Assembly (NCBI GenBank): GCA_029960905.1
Contig: JASBVU010000061.1
Coordinates: 1-8,653 of the forward strand
DNA length: 8,653 bases
From: Thermoanaerobacterium sp.
GTDB lineage: Bacteria; Bacillota; Thermoanaerobacteria; Thermoanaerobacterales; Thermoanaerobacteraceae
Direction of reading: 5' to 3'
Below, piece after piece: positions 6,655-8,653 of this stretch. Within the stretch, counting starts at the first letter, position 1, and every line of letters starts with the position of its first letter. A program made the translations under genes and the position numbers. The notes below the pieces were generated by a model, which did not search any database, was not told the origin of the DNA, and worked only from the letters and a program-made list of their open reading frames with translations.

Positions 6655-7103
6655 TAAAAATACTTATAGCAGATGATGAGCAGATAGTCGTAGATTCTGT
6701 AAAATTTATCATTGATAATAACTGTGATGATGTAGAAGTTGTAGGTTTTGCAAAATCGGGAAGAGAAGCCATAGAAAAAGCTCACATGTTAAAGCCTGAT
6801 GTTGTATTCATGGACATAAGAATGCCTGGCATAGATGGCATAGAGGCAATTAAGAGAATTAAGGAAAGCCACAATGATATAGAGTTTGTCATAATCACAG
6901 CTTACGATTACTTTAACTATGCAAAAGAGGCAATAAACCTGGATGTAGTAGACTACCTTTTAAAACCGCTAAATAAAAACAAAGTCATAGATACCGTCAA
7001 AAAGGTTAAAAGATTGGTAGAAAAAAAGCGTGAAGACATGGCGAAAGAATTGGAAATGAAGGAAAAAATGACAGGATACTACCCCATATTGAAAATGAAA
7101 TGA
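6651..7103 (+). CDS. Response regulator, receiver-domain fragment of a YesN-type regulator
   Basis: This 150-residue product is an intact receiver domain plus the beginning of a coiled linker. The acidic pocket is D8/D9, the phospho-acceptor is D55 (VVFMDIRMPGIDG), the switch Thr is T83 (IITAYDYF) and the conserved Lys is K105 (DYLLKPL). These features match the YesN family, whose members are normally about 500-550 residues with a C-terminal AraC domain. Here the frame ends prematurely at TGA 7101-7103, after YYPILKMK. Reading one frame over from 7091 gives ENEMIYSL, which makes the typical YesN linker P-I-L-E-N-...-I-Y-S. The stop therefore looks like the result of a one-base loss rather than the natural end. 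As it stands it could yield a free receiver domain. GGAAGGGG (6634-6641) precedes the start. Confidence 0.85.
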   Translation: MIKILIADDEQIVVDSVKFIIDNNCDDVEVVGFAKSGREAIEKAHMLKPDVVFMDIRMPGIDGIEAIKRIKESHNDIEFVIITAYDYFNYAKEAINLDVVDYLLKPLNKNKVIDTVKKVKRLVEKKREDMAKELEMKEKMTGYYPILKMK

Positions 7104-8233
7104 TATATTCTTTATCATCGTCTAATTTCAAACAGGAAGATATTGATTTTTATGGAAATATATTTAATATTAAATTAGATATGGGTTTTGCCGTAGTCGT
7201 TTTGCTTGAAAAAGACGGAACAGATTCGGATATCTTTATGGGAAATGTTAAAGTGCACGAAAATCTGATGTACCTTAAAGAATACATAAAAAGTTTAAAG
7301 GATTGTCTCGCAAGTATTTTGCTTGATAGGATAATAGTCTATGTTCCTACAGTTGCTTATGAAGATCTATATATAATTAAAAATGATTCAATTAGCTTTT
7401 GCGAAATGATTTTGAAAGAGATGAAAAACATCGAGATAGGAGTCAGAATAGGCATAGGCAGACCATATGAGACAGCTTATTTTTCAAAGTCATATAATGA
7501 AGCTTTATTTGCCATAAAGACAGGTTCTGATGCTATAACACATTTTGACGACATTAAGCTATCTGATGCAGAAGAACTTGATTTAAATTATGATACGGCT
7601 GAGCTTGTAGAGAATATCATATCCAATAGGATTGACGGAGCTTTAATTAATGTCAACAGCATTTTTCAAAAATTGCAGTTTCACTATAAAGATAGCAACG
7701 AATTAGTTAAATCAAAGGTATTTAGCCTTCTTATTGAAGTTATGACTAAAATCAACACGTACTGCGATGTCATATCAGTATTAGAAGAAAATTTGATTAT
7801 CGATATTTTAAAAACTGACGAAATAGATAGCCTAAAGGGCATGTTTTCAAAATTTATATCAAACGTCATATCAAAATTGCACAGAAATAGGGAGAAATAC
7901 TACACGGGACTTATTGCTAAGGCTGTTGATTACATAAATGAAAATTACGATAAAGAGGTAAAACTTTACGATGTGGCCCAGATGCTAAGCATAAGCTATC
8001 ACTATTTCAGCAAGATGTTTAAAGAAGAGACAAAGTGCAATTTTGTTGATTACATCACTCGAGTAAGAATAGAAAAGGCGAAAGAGTTTTTGCAGGACGA
8101 AACCATAAGCGTAAAGGAGGTTTGCTTTAAGGTAGGATACAATGATCCTAACTATTTTAGCAGGATATTTAGAAAGGAGAGGCATGACTCCAAGATACAA
8201 AAACAGAGTATCAAAAGGAGGTGTTGCGTTTGA
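7100..8233 (+). CDS. C-terminal part of YesN-type regulator: middle domain plus AraC DNA-binding domain, altered tail
   Basis: This 377-residue frame begins at an ATG that overlaps the previous stop (ATGA) and has no convincing ribosome binding site of its own. Residues 1-150 include GVRIGIGRPYETAYFSKSYNEA-like sequence (114-135), which resembles the GGDEF-like middle domain of YesN/CdaR-type regulators. A helical spacer follows. An AraC-type double helix-turn-helix lies at about 268-360: VKLYDVAQMLSISYHYFSKMF is the first HTH and ISVKEVCFKVGYNDPNYFSRIF the second. Both recognition helices are present. After FRKE (357-360) the last 17 residues (RHDSKIQ..., ending CCV) are unlike any AraC end. 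The +1 frame supplies the expected GMTPRYKNRVSKGG instead. The ATG start is probably an artefact of the upstream frame break. If regulated expression survives, translation could still be coupled through the ATGA overlap. Confidence 0.8.
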   Translation: MIYSLSSSNFKQEDIDFYGNIFNIKLDMGFAVVVLLEKDGTDSDIFMGNVKVHENLMYLKEYIKSLKDCLASILLDRIIVYVPTVAYEDLYIIKNDSISFCEMILKEMKNIEIGVRIGIGRPYETAYFSKSYNEALFAIKTGSDAITHFDDIKLSDAEELDLNYDTAELVENIISNRIDGALINVNSIFQKLQFHYKDSNELVKSKVFSLLIEVMTKINTYCDVISVLEENLIIDILKTDEIDSLKGMFSKFISNVISKLHRNREKYYTGLIAKAVDYINENYDKEVKLYDVAQMLSISYHYFSKMFKEETKCNFVDYITRVRIEKAKEFLQDETISVKEVCFKVGYNDPNYFSRIFRKERHDSKIQKQSIKRRCCV

Positions 8234-8653
8234 AAATTAAACTGAAAGATATGACATTAGTGCTGCTTACGTTGATATTGTTAGTTCTTCTGGTGTTATT
8301 AGGAAACAGGATGTACAAATATTATGAAGCTAGCAAATACGTTGACGATACAAATGATAAAAATGCGATAAAGATAGGATTTTCCCTTGGCACTTTAAAA
8401 GAAGAAAGATGGGTAAAGGATCGGGACATATTCATGGCAAAAGCGAAAGAGCTGGGAGCAGAAGTTTTTGTGCAAAATGCAAACAATGATGACGAGGATC
8501 AGCTAAAGCAAGTGAAATATTTGCTGGACAAGAAGATCGACGTGCTTGTCATTGTTCCAAACGATCTTAAGAAGGCTTCTGCAGCGGTAGAGATGGCTAA
8601 AAAAGCAGGTGTCAAGGTTATTTCCTACGATAGGCTTGTCTTAAATTCAAATG
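8230..8653 (+). CDS. xylF: XylF-like D-xylose-binding protein, N-terminal part, membrane-anchored form
   Basis: The first 141 codons are visible; the gene runs off the window. The start is TTG 8230, 8 bases after AGGAGG (8216-8221). In-frame GTG 8221 and TTG 8224 lie in or too near that site. Residues 9-25 are a hydrophobic helix (MTLVLLTLILLVLLVLL). The mature fold begins at IKIGFSLGTL, followed by KEERWVKDRDIFMAKAKELG, AEVFVQNAN, DVLVIVPND and VKVISYDRLV. These follow E. coli XylF closely (LERWQKDRDIF, KVFVQSAN, VDVLVIIPYN, VLAYDRM), including the R-W and Y-D-R segments around the xylose site. No lipobox cysteine follows the helix, unlike typical Gram-positive transport receptors. It may thus be a membrane-tethered sensor rather than, or as well as, the transport receptor. 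xylG/xylH-like genes would be expected next. The start overlaps the regulator's end, so it is co-transcribed. Confidence 0.85.
   Translation, partial: MKIKLKDMTLVLLTLILLVLLVLLGNRMYKYYEASKYVDDTNDKNAIKIGFSLGTLKEERWVKDRDIFMAKAKELGAEVFVQNANNDDEDQLKQVKYLLDKKIDVLVIVPNDLKKASAAVEMAKKAGVKVISYDRLVLNSN

Larger units (their letters stand above)
6651..8240 (+). pseudogene. yesN: Reconstructed yesN-type response regulator gene with two frame breaks
   Basis: Taken together, the receiver part, the middle/AraC part and the true AraC tail form one gene of about 530 codons, the normal size for a YesN regulator. Break 1 lies between 7034 (last upstream stop in the second frame is 7031-7033) and 7091. Family linker wording places it at 7089-7091, where one base is missing between P-I-L and E-N-E-M. 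Break 2 lies near 8180: FRKE should continue into x-G-M-T-P, found in the original frame from 8181. This implies two missing bases (or one extra base), for example a shortened G run. The restored reading ends at TAA 8238-8240, overlapping the next start by 11 bases. The tail also seems one residue short between P and Y. Everything else is intact, so either the damage is recent or the bases are sequencing errors. The regulator would activate sugar uptake genes in response to LytS. Confidence 0.72.

Noticed and set aside
7089..7103. Programmed -1 ribosomal frameshift joining the two regulator halves
   Set aside because: The site (TTG AAA ATG AAA TGA) lacks a standard X-XXY-YYZ slippery heptamer and I see no clear downstream stem or pseudoknot. 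A simple base loss explains the data better.
1..8653. CRISPR array, tRNA or rRNA genes, insertion sequence, phage attachment site
   Set aside because: No regularly spaced repeats, cloverleaf-like sequences, transposase motifs or flanking inverted repeats were seen on either strand.

Overview
The window is AT-rich DNA with strong AGGAGG-type ribosome binding sites, sigma-A promoters, a T-box leader and tightly packed sugar-transport and LytS/YesN genes. This points to a low-GC Firmicute of the clostridial or thermoanaerobacterial kind (for example Thermoanaerobacterium or Thermoanaerobacter); the genus is an inference. All real genes are on the + strand.

Region 1 (1-2803) is the end of a galactose/methyl-galactoside type ABC operon. 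It holds the last 38 codons of a periplasmic sugar-binding protein, a strong intercistronic hairpin, the double-ATPase gene mglA, the permease gene mglC and a good intrinsic terminator. Region 2 (2804-3100) holds a small, glycine-rich, hydrophobic 54-residue protein that I do not recognise, followed by a GAAA-loop hairpin. Region 3 (3122-4030) is a self-contained tryptophan-uptake unit. It has a consensus promoter, a T-box leader with a UGG (Trp) specifier and a UGGC acceptor bulge, a terminator, the trpP-type transporter gene and a second terminator.

Region 4 (4049-8653, running off the end) is a sugar-sensing operon. A membrane-anchored periplasmic-binding-protein sensor is followed by a LytS-type histidine kinase, a YesN-type AraC response regulator and the start of a XylF-like D-xylose-binding protein. 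The gene order recalls the XylFII-LytS/YesN xylose-sensing systems described in clostridia: the binding protein detects sugar outside the cell, the kinase relays the signal, and the regulator switches on transport genes. Both binding proteins flanking the two-component pair have an N-terminal membrane segment but no lipobox cysteine.

The most notable anomaly is that the response regulator gene is broken. Its receiver and DNA-binding halves lie in different frames (junction near 7091), and the end of its AraC domain is shifted again near 8180. The sequence shows conserved-looking continuation on both sides of each break. These are therefore small deletions, either real mutations or sequencing errors, in what was one gene of about 530 codons.
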